A stretch of DNA of 64,000 nucleotides from Phoronis australis (taxonomy: Eukaryota > Phoronida > Phoronidae), in assembly GCA_002633005.1 (NCBI GenBank), contig NMRA01000213.1:174580-238579 (forward strand), given 5' to 3'. The notes beneath the pieces are model-generated. The model saw only the letters and a list, made by a program, of their open reading frames with translations, had not been told where the DNA came from and did no database searches. How positions within the stretch are numbered: the stretch's first letter is position 1; every line of letters begins with the position of its first letter. Below are positions 1-11,107 of the stretch, piece after piece. Made by a program: the position numbers and the translations under genes.

Positions 1-50
1 TTTAGCGAGGCCTTAGCGTTACTGAACGGGAGGCAGGCTTTGCTTCAGTA

Positions 51-442
51 AAGTCCCCTTTAGACATCAACTTGGCTCCACAAAGCTGACACGGAGCAAA
101 TTGACCCGTGTCAAGCGGCAATTTACACACACAACTCACTAACCATGGCAAGACGGAAATTAAGGGCTGGAGAGACTGGATCGCACATGCGCAGGTTTAC
201 AAATGTAGGTCATTGCACAAGCGCACTAGAGATGATCCTTTCCGCCTTACTCCAGTTTCGCGTTTAGACTTATAATTGACACGGCGCAAGATGTTCAAGC
301 GCAAATTACTCTAACTCACAAACAGGTGGCAAAAATTTGTCACCGCGCTGTCAATTTGTGCCGTGTCAGTCCGTTTAAACACTGGAACAGCTTGTTCCGT
401 GTCAGCTGATCCGTGTCAACTTTGTAAGTGTAAACGGCACTT
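51..442. mobile_element. Candidate foldback MITE
   Basis: The ends are imperfect inverted repeats: AAGTCCCCTTTAGACA at 51 and, on the other strand, AAGTGCCGTTTACAC ending at 442. Inside, the motif GACACGG recurs in both orientations (AAAGCTGACACGG near 82, its complement CCGTGTCAGCT near 400, and further copies near 107, 278 and 361). The body can therefore fold back on itself, with no coding capacity. No clear target-site duplication is visible, so the exact borders are uncertain. Confidence 0.5.
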
Positions 443-748
443 AAGGCTAGGACCTAGGCTAGGATCTTGCTGAAATCTAGCCAAAGTCACATGATTTCAT
501 TTAGAATGCATGGCAATATTTCGCGAAGTCTTGCATTTTAGAAAGATCCTAACGTTACTGGACAGATGGCAGGTGTGAACGAAGTCAAACCCAGAGTTTA
601 GGAACATTCGGACAGAATAGATTATCTTAACTTTGATTGCAGTTGGGCGATTTTGAGGATTCAAAAACTAAACATGATCAGCTTTTTACGAGGAATTCAG
701 AAATATCGTTGGTTTATGTTATGTTAAATTAACTTTTATTTTTAACAG

Positions 749-858
749 CACACCCCAGTCATGCGAGATAGGATCTTATCCCAGATTAGAGCAATTATCG
801 TACAAAAGAGAGCTGAGTCTCCAACCATGAATGCCAGAATGGAGTTAATCAATGGGGT
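749..858 (+). other. Candidate unassigned internal exon
   Basis: A good acceptor (TTTATTTTTAACAG, ending at 748) and a good donor (GTAAGA from 859) frame 110 bases. One frame is open throughout and reads HTPVMRDRILSQIRAI at its start. It does not resemble any part of SCAPER I can recall and I recognise no family. It could be an alternative SCAPER exon, a noncoding exon or chance. Confidence 0.2.
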
Positions 859-3484
859 GTAAGATACTGGCTACATGGGTCATCTGCCCAACTTGTTGTT
901 GGGCTATAGGACAGAACAAGTTGGACTCAACAGGAGAACCTGGTGATGTGGCTTGGAATTTTAATTGAGTTGTTCTTGAATAAATTTCCAGGGAATTAAT
1001 CCTGTGAAATTTGATGGATCTTAGAATACTTGCGAATTTTTCACTGAATTATTTCGGGTAGTATTCACATCAGAGTCTCTCACTTATGTACTCCACATTT
1101 CCATAACTCATGCGGTTAAAGCCTGTTTGCACATGTCCATACTTCGCTATAATGTATACTCCTGTTTCGCAGGCATGGCCGGCAGTTGATGCTGTCTTTT
1201 TGAGGACAGTTTTTCGACCTTTTTTGCTCCTTGCGGCCCTCCATATATTGGTCTATTACATACTGTTTGTGACTTACGATGTTTAGGAAGGTATCATCTC
1301 AATTTACGACATACGACCGTACAATGTGACAGGCTAGTGAAACATTGTTTTTTCAACTAATGTAAGTAGCATCAAATAAATACTTGATCATTTTTTTTCG
1401 ACATAGCTACCACCAAACAATGAATAATTGAAAATTTGTGGACATTCACAGCAATGTAAGAAGTCTTTTTCTTATTGAAAATGGACCAACATAGTTTTGT
1501 CCAAAATTAGTGAGATTTTCCCTGTATTGTGACCGGCTCTCTGCTAATTGATGGCTTCAGCCTAAATTGCTTTCTTGGCAGTGTTGACATACTACCTGTG
1601 ATGATTCAGGCTCTATGTCTGTGATATCCTAATGAATGTACTGTTAATAGATCTCCACTCAAGTGACTCCAGTCAGAGTGGCCATATGCCATCTAGTCAT
1701 TATATCTCCATCAGAATACTCCCTGTGTGTTCATGTACTAGAACTATTTACATGGCACTTGAAGTTGGGTTCTCATTCTGCTCCAGGTAATGTTCTCCAT
1801 CTAGAAATTCTTGCTGATGCCATATTGACGCGCTGGTTTAGAAACACCATTAATTACAAACTAGGCTAGTAATAGACGAAAATTTTTTGGAGGGTAGCCT
1901 TCAGGGATTCGTCTAGGATTTGAAAAGTGGTGGTCCAAATTCGCGAGATTGGCTCTCACCATATGGGGGGGTTCCATACAAGTTCACTCTGATGTCACTG
2001 GACAGGGAGGTATTGCTCCGAAAAACATGGCTGCCAGGATTTGCCAATTGTCAGTGTGACATTGGAAAAATAGGCAGCAAGTCTCTGATATCGATTACGA
2101 AGTGTAGTTTCAATAAAATTTATCAATCAAATGTTAAAATGTTTCATTTAGCAATTGTTTTTGCTTAGTTTGCTTTGAAGTAGGTTGTGTTTTTTCTCTC
2201 TTGGCCGTGCCATCCCAGCTGTCATGTCTTAAAACTTGCCTCCCAATGAAAGCTTAGATGGTCGCTATGTTAGTCCCTTGTAACCTGCCAGTGATGGGCT
2301 CTGCTCGTCATGATGGCACTCAATGCATTCTGCACCATACCCAAGGGAAACTAGGTCGCAAGCTCGTCGCATAGATATTGGTAGATATATGTATCCGTTG
2401 TTCACTTTGTCTTATAATAAACATAATGGGAACACTTGCCGGTAACCAACTGATGTGCGCCCAAGGTACGATATCAATGCGACCGGTTTTGTCGTATCCA
2501 ACAAAGACGCAACAAAGGAAAACAATGATATCGTCCCATAAGCGATAACCATGCGATGCGCTTACGCCTGTCACATGGATCTCGCAAGTTGAACAATTAG
2601 CTTGCGACCTCCATACGAGGTCATTTGGAATGGGCATTCATTGTTTTTATGTACTACAGTGGACCCAGCCAGCCTGAAATACCAGAGCACCACTTTCTCA
2701 TTTTGAGGTATTTACCCATAATGCAACACACTTCTCACATTCTTTTTGTTATGTAGTTCATCATTTTAACGCAGGCATGTGTTTATCATTGCATTCAGAG
2801 TTAGAATGTCAGCACCTAGAAATTGACCTATCACAAGCTCCGCCCCCGTGCGAAATGTCGACAAAAACAATTAGTTTCACTCGGCAACCTGTTGTTTGTC
2901 GGGTGAAATGGCGGCTTGGAAACGAAGGTGTGTCAAGAATGCTGCATTCTGATTGGTCAGTTGAGTCGTCACTCACAATTCTGGCAATAGGTCAATTGGC
3001 AAAAAGAGCAAGTATCAGTGCTGGATGTTCGTGTTAATGAGCTGAGGAGCAAGTGACATTTTGAACGTTAGATATACGAGGCAGTGCATTTTTCTATCTC
3101 CACGAAAGAGAGTTCTGCTGAGGAGGTATACTGGGATGGAAAAGACAAACAGTGTAGTATTGCCACTGAACACAGGTTTGAACGCCTGCCTCACATTAGT
3201 GAGAGTCCACTGTCCAAACCATTACAGACCAGACCGTGTCTCCCTTATTTTAAGTCTCACCTACAAAATCTAGATCATGTTGTTGTAAAAATTATCCAGT
3301 GTGGGCAGTCTACTAAAGCCAAAAATTACTTTTTAATTCTGCAGACGTTATTGGGAATTTTGGAATTCTATTTGTATATATGATATCTCCTAAATTAACA
3401 AAAAATCAAAGATTATGAATGAGTTCAGGTATTTGGTACGCTCATGATAGGGATTTGAATTTTATTTTTCTAGGTACACAGCAA

Positions 3485-3625
3485 GGGTTGAACTTGGGAC
3501 CTAAAGGCCTTACGGTTGTCAGTCTAATAGGTTAGGGTGTGATTGTATTGTTAGAGTGCTAGATCAACAAGTATAAAGTCGAAAAATTCTAGGTTCAAAC
3601 CGTGTTGTGCACGAGGAAGACATAA
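3485..3625 (+). repeat. tRNA-like SINE sequence
   Basis: A pol III B-box (GGTTCAAACC at 3592-3601) lies about 40 bases downstream of an A-box-like TGTTAGAGTGCTAGA (near 3549). Just upstream, a second B-box-like stretch (GTTCAAC on the - strand, near 3487) suggests two tRNA-derived fragments back to back. The sequence cannot fold as a full tRNA, so it is read as SINE remains rather than a tRNA gene. Confidence 0.45.
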
Positions 3626-6600
3626 CCCTTGTAATGATTACTATAAGTATACCTGGGAGTAATATACATACATTGGTCCTAGAAGTATACCGAGAATCTG
3701 TGTTCATTCTTCTACGAAAGAATTGTAATGCCTGGAAATGGTTTGAGAAATGACCAACCAAAGTGTGTGCAAATGAAGTTAAGATAGATTTGGTGTAAAT
3801 AGACCAAGAAATTTTTATAAATGATGTTGCTGCACATTTATTAGGCGTTTATAAGACACGGAAAAGTCTAGGTCTTTGTGTTTAACCATCCAGCCGAATC
3901 AGTGAATTGAACTCGCCGCAGTAGGTGGCACTGAACATTGTCCACTAAGTACTCTGTCATTTTCTATTGATAAAACATATAAATGTCGGTCTTATATCGG
4001 AAAATAGGTATTTAGTGATAAACCCTTGTAGCTGGAAGTTAACATACCTCATGTTTACTCGTTTTATCGGTGTTGTTAATGATTGTAAAACACTATGAAT
4101 TTCTTCATTATTGCGGTTATTCTTAAATTTTCAACACCATCCCCAAAGACTCAGATCTTGTTGCTGATCATCTACTGAACAGAGCTTGTGTCTTTGACCT
4201 TGTGTCGTTATGTCAACCCTTCGTGTATTGAAAGCACTCTTTTTTCCATTAGCTACTTGTTTTTTGCACTTAAGCCGGTGTTATTTTTTCAGTTGCTTCA
4301 AGGTATTTTCAAAAAAATCTTTCTATTCATTGTCCGACTTATTGTTTCTCCAATCTGGATTCCTAGAAGACATTGGTTTCTTAGTGCGTTTTGACATGTG
4401 CCTTTGAAAGCTTGACTACAAGTTTTGTTTTTAATAATAGTACTGATGATGATGGATATTTGGTAGCGTATTTGCTTATCTTATCAACAGTTGTCAACGA
4501 CAACCACGTCATTTGAACGTTTTACTCATTTATATGAAAATGTATCTGTAATTAGCTCTGGGTGCAATGAACTCTGTGTTAATTAAAACTTAATAACAAA
4601 GAGCACAGTTTGTGCAATGACCTTAACTGCTCTGACAAAAAAGAAACAGCGCCCCCTACATACAGTTGACGGCAATTAGTTGAAAAACTGATACGATGCC
4701 AGCACTGTGAGATAACCAAACAAGCATTTCGGGTCCGTCAGAATGGTCACATCTTTTCAACACATCTGACGGGAGCTATGGTTGAGATTTTGAGCATAGA
4801 CTTGCATTAACTTGGAGCCATATTGCTTTCATGGAAAATTTATAAAATTTCACTATGTTGTGTCCTGTTAAACAGGTGAGATTTTTCTGTGCACTATGCA
4901 AATTTCTGTACACCTGTGTACCCATTGCACTAATGTCTACCTCACTGATTCCACTTTACACACTTATAGGAGTTCGTCAACTACCTATACTATAAATTAT
5001 ACTTTGTCCATTTTTTGCAGTTTATGTATTGCATGTATTAGGGGCAGTTTGCAAGTCACACCCAGTCCTCCAACTACACTTGGCAAATTACAACAAATTT
5101 TTAGGCTCATAATTTATTGAGGTTTGTCTTTAACCTGTGTTTGTTTGAAACGTTACACCTGGTTTTCCTTATTTTTAGATCTTCCAGTAAAAATGTATCT
5201 AATGTATAGTGCAGTTGTTTCCTTGTTGCCTGAGTTATTTCTGAAAGTTGGACTGCAGTTTTGAAGAAGTGCATCCTTAATGGAATTTGAATGAGTTTAC
5301 ACCAAGTGTCTCGTGTGTGGCGAGGGCAACTCATGGGGACCGTCTCAACATCCGTCATTCTCCTGTCCATTGATGCAGAACGGAGATTTGTTTTGCGTCA
5401 CACCCTGCTGATTTCAGCTCGCAGAATCACAACACCGCTCTCAGGAAACAAGGATAGTTTTAGAATCACTTTAACTGTTTCAACCGCGCGTGTCGTTTCT
5501 GTTTTTGCACGAGTGCACCTGATTTCCATACCTGCAGTAAATCAACAGCGTTAAAACACAGAACATTGATTCACATGAGTAGGGATGTCAGTGTTATAAG
5601 ATGAATTACGTTTATATGGAAAATAAAAACATTGGAATATAAAGTGCATATGTAGGTACAACTTTATTCTTGAAGAGGAATGAGAGATGAAATGAATTAC
5701 TTTTAAAAAAACTGATAGGGTTGTTGTCAGAACTGCTGGTTCTGCTGCACTTTGTATTCACTGAGTTGAGGTTATCGTTCTTGTTAAAATTTTCAATTTT
5801 CTTCAACTTTTAAATTGAGTTCAAAACGCATATAAGTCACTGGACCCAGTTTGACGAATATGGCATCTGAAATTTGGTAACTTAAAGGCGCCTGAAATTC
5901 AAATTGAATTAATTTATACGTTATACTGTGAACCATGATCTTTGATCCTGGTTGAAAAAATTCCCAGAGCCAATTGCATTCAATAACAAACATCACCGTT
6001 TACATTTTTCTCTGAACCCCTATTAAATTTTTCCATGGTTGTTTTATAGAACGCAAGGGACATGTGGCTTTGGGTATTTTTGTATTCGGATCAAAGGTCA
6101 TGATTCAGTTTCAATCATTACATATGAAAAGATCAGTTTAATTTGATTTTGGCCATCTTGTTCATTTGGGTCTGGCAACTTTAGGGGTATACATGCTCGT
6201 TTATTTGTTAGTACAATTGCACATTTTATTCCAGTGTGCTTAAATTCCCCCTAAGTGACTGGAACGTTCTATTTAATGTTACTAGAACAGGTTATTGAGT
6301 TTAATTAGGATGAATTTAGCTTTTATATGTTTTCTTTAGCATCTTAAGATATATAACTACTTTTAAAATATATCTTTGTAAATAATTCTCCAGTGTTACT
6401 GCTGTTTTGACATCTTGCATTTTATAAGTGAATGATTACCTTGCACTATTGGTAAAATATGAGTACAAATAACTGATATTGATCTTTCTAGTTCTCTTGA
6501 TAGTTTTGTAAGATGCCGTCGAACTTTTAAATAGTTGTGAAAAACGTAATTCTTTGAATTTCAGGCTTTTACCGAACTCTATAAGTTAGCATTTGATGGG

Positions 6601-7321
6601 GGTAAATTGTGTCGTTCCCACTGAGGTTGTTGTAGTGCACTGCCACCTGTGGAGACAATTGGAACTATGGAGCGTTAAGTTGTAACCTCTTTGAATTAAA
6701 TGAGTCTCACTGGCAGTGTGGTTTAGTGATATCTAGTCAAACACATTACCTCAATTAGCATTGGTCCAGTGCCTAATGAAACATATGCTGCTCACACTCT
6801 GTCTACACATGGTCCTTAACTGTGTGTTAATCCCCAATAATGCACAGGTAAATAGAGATCACTGCTTGTTATTGTCTCTGCTTTTTTGGGATGAGTAGTC
6901 TGTGGTAATATCTTAAGTGCTGTTATATATATTTATATATATTGCATTTTAGTTGCTCGATCTGTTCCTTGTATAGATCACATTCCGGGAATGATTTTGC
7001 CACATAATGAGCCCAATGTTTCTTTTAAACCTTTCACTTCCAAATAATTTGACCGCTTTCATTACTGCTGTGTGTAATTTTTTCATATCATATCAATTTA
7101 GAAAATAGTTGATTTTTCTCAGTAACGTTTGCATTTTCAGTTTATTTGAAAATTAAAATCATCTTTTTTGAGTTGCAAAATTTTTTTTAACCATTAATAG
7201 TCGGATTAAATGTTCCCTCGTTTCTATAGTAACAATAGTGATCAAATTGGCACCATTTCCATTTGACCAGGTTACAAACTTGTTACTGATGCTACACTGC
7301 AATTCTTTACCTGTTTAGCAT

Positions 7322-7470
7322 ACAACATGGCCGACAAGTGACATTCTACTTTGTCAAATTTATCCCCAAATGAAAAGACGTTATTTAAGTTTATTACCAG
7401 CATTGGTTTTTAGTGTATACATGTAGGTGTCACAAAACAACATTTGATAAAGTTTTCGTAATGATTGCGG
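7322..7470 (+). repeat. Old interspersed repeat, copy 1
   Basis: This is one of four diverged copies of the same roughly 150-base text, all on the + strand. The shared 5' part is CATGGCCGACAAGTGA. The shared middle runs through TATTACCAGCATTGGTTT and the shared 3' part is GTCACAAAACAACATTTG followed by a (G/T)AAAGTTTCC-like stretch. It has no open frame and no terminal repeats. The family is not one I can name. Confidence 0.6.
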
Positions 7471-8563
7471 CAAGTTAGTCAGCCTTTCAAAAATATGAGA
7501 ATGACAATTTTGGCAATTATTTTTGTGGGAAGTCAGTGAAGAATTACTGGACATTTTATGAACGATACTGTGAGTTTACTCTGACATAGTTAAAAAGGAC
7601 ACATCATGGGCATTAGATCCTTGTTTACTGATAACGCGTCCAAATATTAGCCATTTACCTGACGACAAATATGGAACACCCTCCCCTGTGTTTGCTGTAT
7701 CTCTTAAACTACTGTTATTCTATTACTCTTACATAATCTTTGTTCATCCGATTGTTTGTTGTATCGATTCCTGTTCTGCTTACCTGTTGTATACAATAAG
7801 GTTTGGTCCATTTTTAAGTTTTCCGTGATTGCTTGGCCATTGAATTGGAGGAGTGAATTTTGCGTAAAATGCAATGCCTTGAAAATTAACATGGTTTGTT
7901 GTTTCAACAATGTAAGATAAGCTAAGTCACTTCAGGGCCGACCGACCGTATGTGTGTATTTTATTCGCAACTTTACAAAATAATATTTTATCTGCAAAAA
8001 CAAAATATTTTTGTAGTAAAACTTTGTGCATCTTAACATCGAAAAGTGCAAAAATTAAACATTTTAGATACTTGTTTAATACTCATCTCAAAGGAGTGTT
8101 GTTCAATTCATGGAAAACAATGAATATTTTAAGGGTAGCCTCGTCTGTTAGAACACGTGTTGTGTGAAGGAAGTGATTAAGTTATTGTTTTTGGGACCCT
8201 TTCAAAGCTTCTTCATTGTCCCCGGCGACACATAAAGGTGAATCAACAGGCCGTAGTACCACCACTGGTTTGAAAAAGGACTATGTTTCATTTAGTGCAA
8301 ATGCTGTGTTGCATTGTTTCAAAACATTTTTGCTTCATTTTGTCTGCATAAATTAGGTGAACCATCTTTTCAACTAACAATTTTAGCATATCAGATTTTT
8401 CAAAAACAGAATTTTATAAAGAAAGATTTTGAATTTCTGTTAGTCCAACCAAAATTCATCGAGATTTTCTGACTGACAAGAATGCTCACATACAAATTCT
8501 AAACCTGAGTCTGAGCGGGAAATTGCATTATCTATGGTAATCATTCATGTATTTATTTTGGCA

Positions 8564-8708
8564 GACAATATAGCCGACAAGTGAAATTCATAATTGCCAA
8601 ATCTCTGCACAAGAATAAAGATAAAGAAAATTTGGTCTATTACTAGCACAGTTTATGTTGTGTAGATGTTACAATACAACATTTGGTTAAGTTACCATTA
8701 TCTATGGC
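8564..8708 (+). repeat. Old interspersed repeat, copy 2
   Basis: It shows the same order of blocks as the copy at 7322: TAGCCGACAAGTGAAATT, then TATTACTAGCACAGTTTATG, then GTAGATGTTACAATACAACA and ATTTGGTTAAGTTACCATTA. It ends about 195 bases before the SCAPER exon at 8903, inside the intron. Confidence 0.6.
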
Positions 8709-8902
8709 CAAGTAATCTGCCATTGAAAATGGAAAAATTAATTTTTTGGATTTTCTTGCGAAATTAATAGATTAAGAATTTCCATGAATTGTTATCTTTA
8801 GCTCGTGTGTATTTGATGTTCATGTGAAGTACAACATCGCTGTCACTCGATAGTACTGTTGCAACTGTCAATGTTATTTCACGGCTGTCTTCGTACTTTC
8901 AG

Positions 8903-8963
8903 GAGAAGAGTCTTGAGTCTCAACAAGCCAATTTACAATCACAGAGTCCGAAGAAATCTCCAG
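8903..8963 (+). CDS. SCAPER: SCAPER, penultimate coding exon
   Basis: SCAPER (S-phase cyclin A-associated protein in the ER) is a large, mostly cytoplasmic/ER protein first described as binding cyclin A-CDK2. This 61-base exon has an acceptor TTCGTACTTTCAG ending at 8902 and a donor GTATGC from 8964. Read from its first base it encodes EKSLESQQANLQSQSPKKSP plus one base of the next codon. The polar, low-complexity text matches the character of the human stretch between the last helical repeat and the C-terminal helix. On its own it would not be identifiable. The call rests on its exact phase match to the next exon (G joined to AC gives Asp), which carries the recognisable C-terminus. Earlier SCAPER exons, including the zinc finger and coiled coil, are left of the window. 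Confidence 0.72.
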
Positions 8964-9995
8964 GTATGCGTCTGTCGCTAATTATTCTTTCTTGTCTTAT
9001 TCACCATCAGGCTCAAGGATCTGCAGGTGTATGACCATCTCTATTCGTACTACCGTGCTTCAACCTGCATGAATCTACAGTGCTATGTTTATCAATCTTC
9101 TCCAACTAAATTAGCTGCCAGAAAGACGACAGTTGACAATGAATGAGCTCATTTAAGTTAATTAGATCGTGGCAAAAATTACCATAACGGCTTTGTTTGC
9201 ATACTACGAGCCGAGAAGTTCACAGTTTTGTATTCTATTATTGCATTTTTTATAAATGCCGTGCTTGCACATTTTTATGTTGGGAAAAGTGTTGAGTCGC
9301 ACTGCACTGACTTTTACCTGTTCTCTCTCAAAGCGTCCCACGTGCTAGAAAAATAAGAGTGAGCCTTTGTTTATTATGCAACAACTGAATTTATTCCAGC
9401 TATGTCTTGGTACCTGCAAAGGCTGTGCCTACAAAAATGGAATGTTTAGTTTGTATGAGGTATAAATGGTCAGTTGCCTGCCACCCATAGAGGGCAGCTC
9501 AATTTACCGTTTTTGCCAGAATCACCAATGAGTTTGAATACATTTTTCGACCTCTATTTTTATCTTTGATGCCATTTCCATCGATTAATTGAACGGAGCA
9601 TGACTATACATTTCCTCTGGCTATTTTTGAATTGAAGTAAGTTTTGTGTGCTTCCATTCTAAGCTTAATGTAAGCCACAACACTACTTGTATCTAAATTC
9701 GAGGTTGTTTACCAAACAAAAGACATGGTATGTGGCAATCTCATTCTAACGGGCGTGATGCCCGGCTCAGACCGGACACTGCACTCTGGTTGTGAGAAAT
9801 TCTTCACTTTGCGTCAGATCCAGATGATCCCGTTCGCTTTCGAATTTTCAAGCACACTGTGTAAATGAGTTAACCTTTTTTTGCATTTTCGTTTCTTTAA
9901 ATATTTTTAATCCAGATGCCCAATGCCTGTTTACAGATTTGTGCCAAGGCTCTGAATCTTTCAGTTTTTGCTCAATATTGGCCCTGCTGACTGAA

Positions 9996-10070
9996 TTTGA
10001 AGTGGCTCACTTTGAAGTGACTTGCTTTGAAGTGACTAGCTTTGAAGTGACAAACTTTGAAGTGACTGAC
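9996..10070 (+). repeat. 15-bp tandem repeat, five copies
   Basis: TTTGAAGTGRCTNRC recurs at exact 15-base spacing from 9996, 10011, 10026, 10041 and 10056. The first nine bases (TTTGAAGTG) are unchanged in all five copies, while the last five vary. Confidence 0.9.
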
Positions 10071-10078
10071 TAGATAAA

Positions 10079-10180
10079 GTGACGTTCTTGCCGAGAAAAG
10101 TATTTTTTTTCGAAATTACTGTGGCTTGGATTCTGCAGTAGCAGTCAAATACTATACCGCTGAGCCAAATAACAGGCAGT
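10079..10180 (-). repeat. tRNA-like SINE with ACTTTTCTCG tail
   Basis: Read on the - strand it begins with an A-box-like GGCTCAGCGGTATAGTATTT, continues with GACTGCTACTGC, and ends with TACTTTTCTCGGCAAGAACG. The head resembles a tRNA D-arm and anticodon stem. The tail is shared with the copies at 16578 and 30391, which makes this a SINE family and not three separate tRNA pseudogenes. Confidence 0.6.
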
Positions 10181-11015
10181 TTATAGCAAGTATACTTGAA
10201 GAGTATTTAAGTTGTAAACAAACCGGCCTTGATTCCAGCAACTGTCTGGCAGACAACAACAGCAATTTGCAATTTGTAATAAAATGACAAAAACAACATA
10301 TTCTAAAGTTTTGTAGCTCTGGTCAAACCTAATAACTTTAAGAATGGTGTCCCATCAGGCCTTTATGCAGCGTATGCCCATTTGGGCGCCCTAGCACTAA
10401 TCTGGAGGCCCTGGCAAGGATGCCCAATGTATCATTTGGATGCCCACTGTCAATAGGAACCTTTCAAGTTTGGACCCACACATTGTAATGAATAATAGGA
10501 AGCCTCTGAAGGCTCACAGTGGGGGCTCTTTCAAAGCTGGAAGAAATATACAATGTATATACAAAGTATATAAAATGTTGCTATGCTCACACTTGGTTGA
10601 CAGCATTGTAAAAGTCTTGGTCTACACAGTTTTTTTAGTAAAAATGCTCACTATAGTAGGCTGTTTTGTAAACTTAGATGTAAAAACAGCTTGGTCTATG
10701 CATTTTTTTGTAAAAAAACTGTGTTTGGGGGGATTGCGGGAGGTGGGGGATTACGCGTCAGAATCATGGACGCCCTGGAATATTGGAATCCCCATTTTGG
10801 ACACCCTATTTTCAAAATCCTGGACAAAGGCCTGTGTTCCATCCCTCAAAAATTCCAAGAAAGGACATTGGGTTGTATAGGCGATAATGTCCCCTTAATT
10901 CTAATACTTAGTTCTCTCTGCTTCTACTCATCTGTGTAAAGACTTCCTTGCTCGCTGTTGTTGTGTATAGTGCTAGCTTTCTGGTTCATTCAACTTGAAT
11001 TATTCTTATTTGTAG

Positions 11016-11107
11016 ACAAGGACAATGGAGATGCCAGAATGGTTTTCTCAGCACGGTTTCCAGAATCAAAGTGGTCCGTCGCAAAGGAGTACTTCTCCCA
11101 GAAGTAG
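11016..11107 (+). CDS. SCAPER: SCAPER, last coding exon and stop
   Basis: After the acceptor TTCTTATTTGTAG the frame set by the previous exon reads DKDNGDARMVFSARFPE and then SKWSVAKEYFSQK, followed by TAG at 11105-11107. The block RFPxxxWxxAxxYFxxK lines up with the human SCAPER C-terminus as I recall it (RFPQQAWEEARQFFLKK): the Arg-Phe-Pro, Trp, Ala, Phe and Lys positions agree, and the protein stops within a few residues of the same place. That shared endpoint is strong for so short a piece. The gene runs toward Isl, tail-to-tail, as in vertebrates with ISL2. A possible donor (GACAG|GTATGG at 11116/11117) nine bases after the stop would allow an intron in the 3' UTR without triggering decay. 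The UTR end is not fixed. Confidence 0.83.

Larger units (their letters stand above)
1..8902 (+). other. SCAPER intron (partial, 5' part outside window)
   Basis: This stretch lies upstream of the first recognisable SCAPER exon on the + strand. I searched it for the SCAPER segment that should come just before (the FSDPRLIKVLFP-like helix and the ACYNN motif) and did not find it, so the whole stretch is best read as one long intron. It holds a foldback element (51-442), a candidate unassigned exon (749-858), tRNA-like repeat sequence near 3485-3625 and two copies of an old interspersed repeat (7322-7470, 8564-8708). Open frames here are short and unrelated to known proteins. In animals with Isl-SCAPER linkage, SCAPER introns can carry Isl enhancers, so regulatory content is possible but cannot be shown from sequence alone. 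Confidence 0.6.
8964..11015 (+). other. Last SCAPER intron
   Basis: A 2.05-kb phase-1 intron with donor GTATGC and acceptor TTATTCTTATTTGTAG. It contains a 15-bp tandem repeat (9996-10070) and a reverse-oriented SINE-like copy (10079-10180). The open frame of 146 codons at 10440-10880 overlaps the intron end and looks like chance. Its 3' part lies in low-complexity G-rich sequence and its frame does not match the exon. Confidence 0.65.

Noticed and set aside
1-8902. Further SCAPER exons
   Set aside because: Searched for the conserved helical-repeat text before the C-terminus and found none, so they are presumed left of the window.
10440-10880. 146-codon + strand open frame
   Set aside because: Lies in the SCAPER intron, partly low-complexity, with no recognisable domain.
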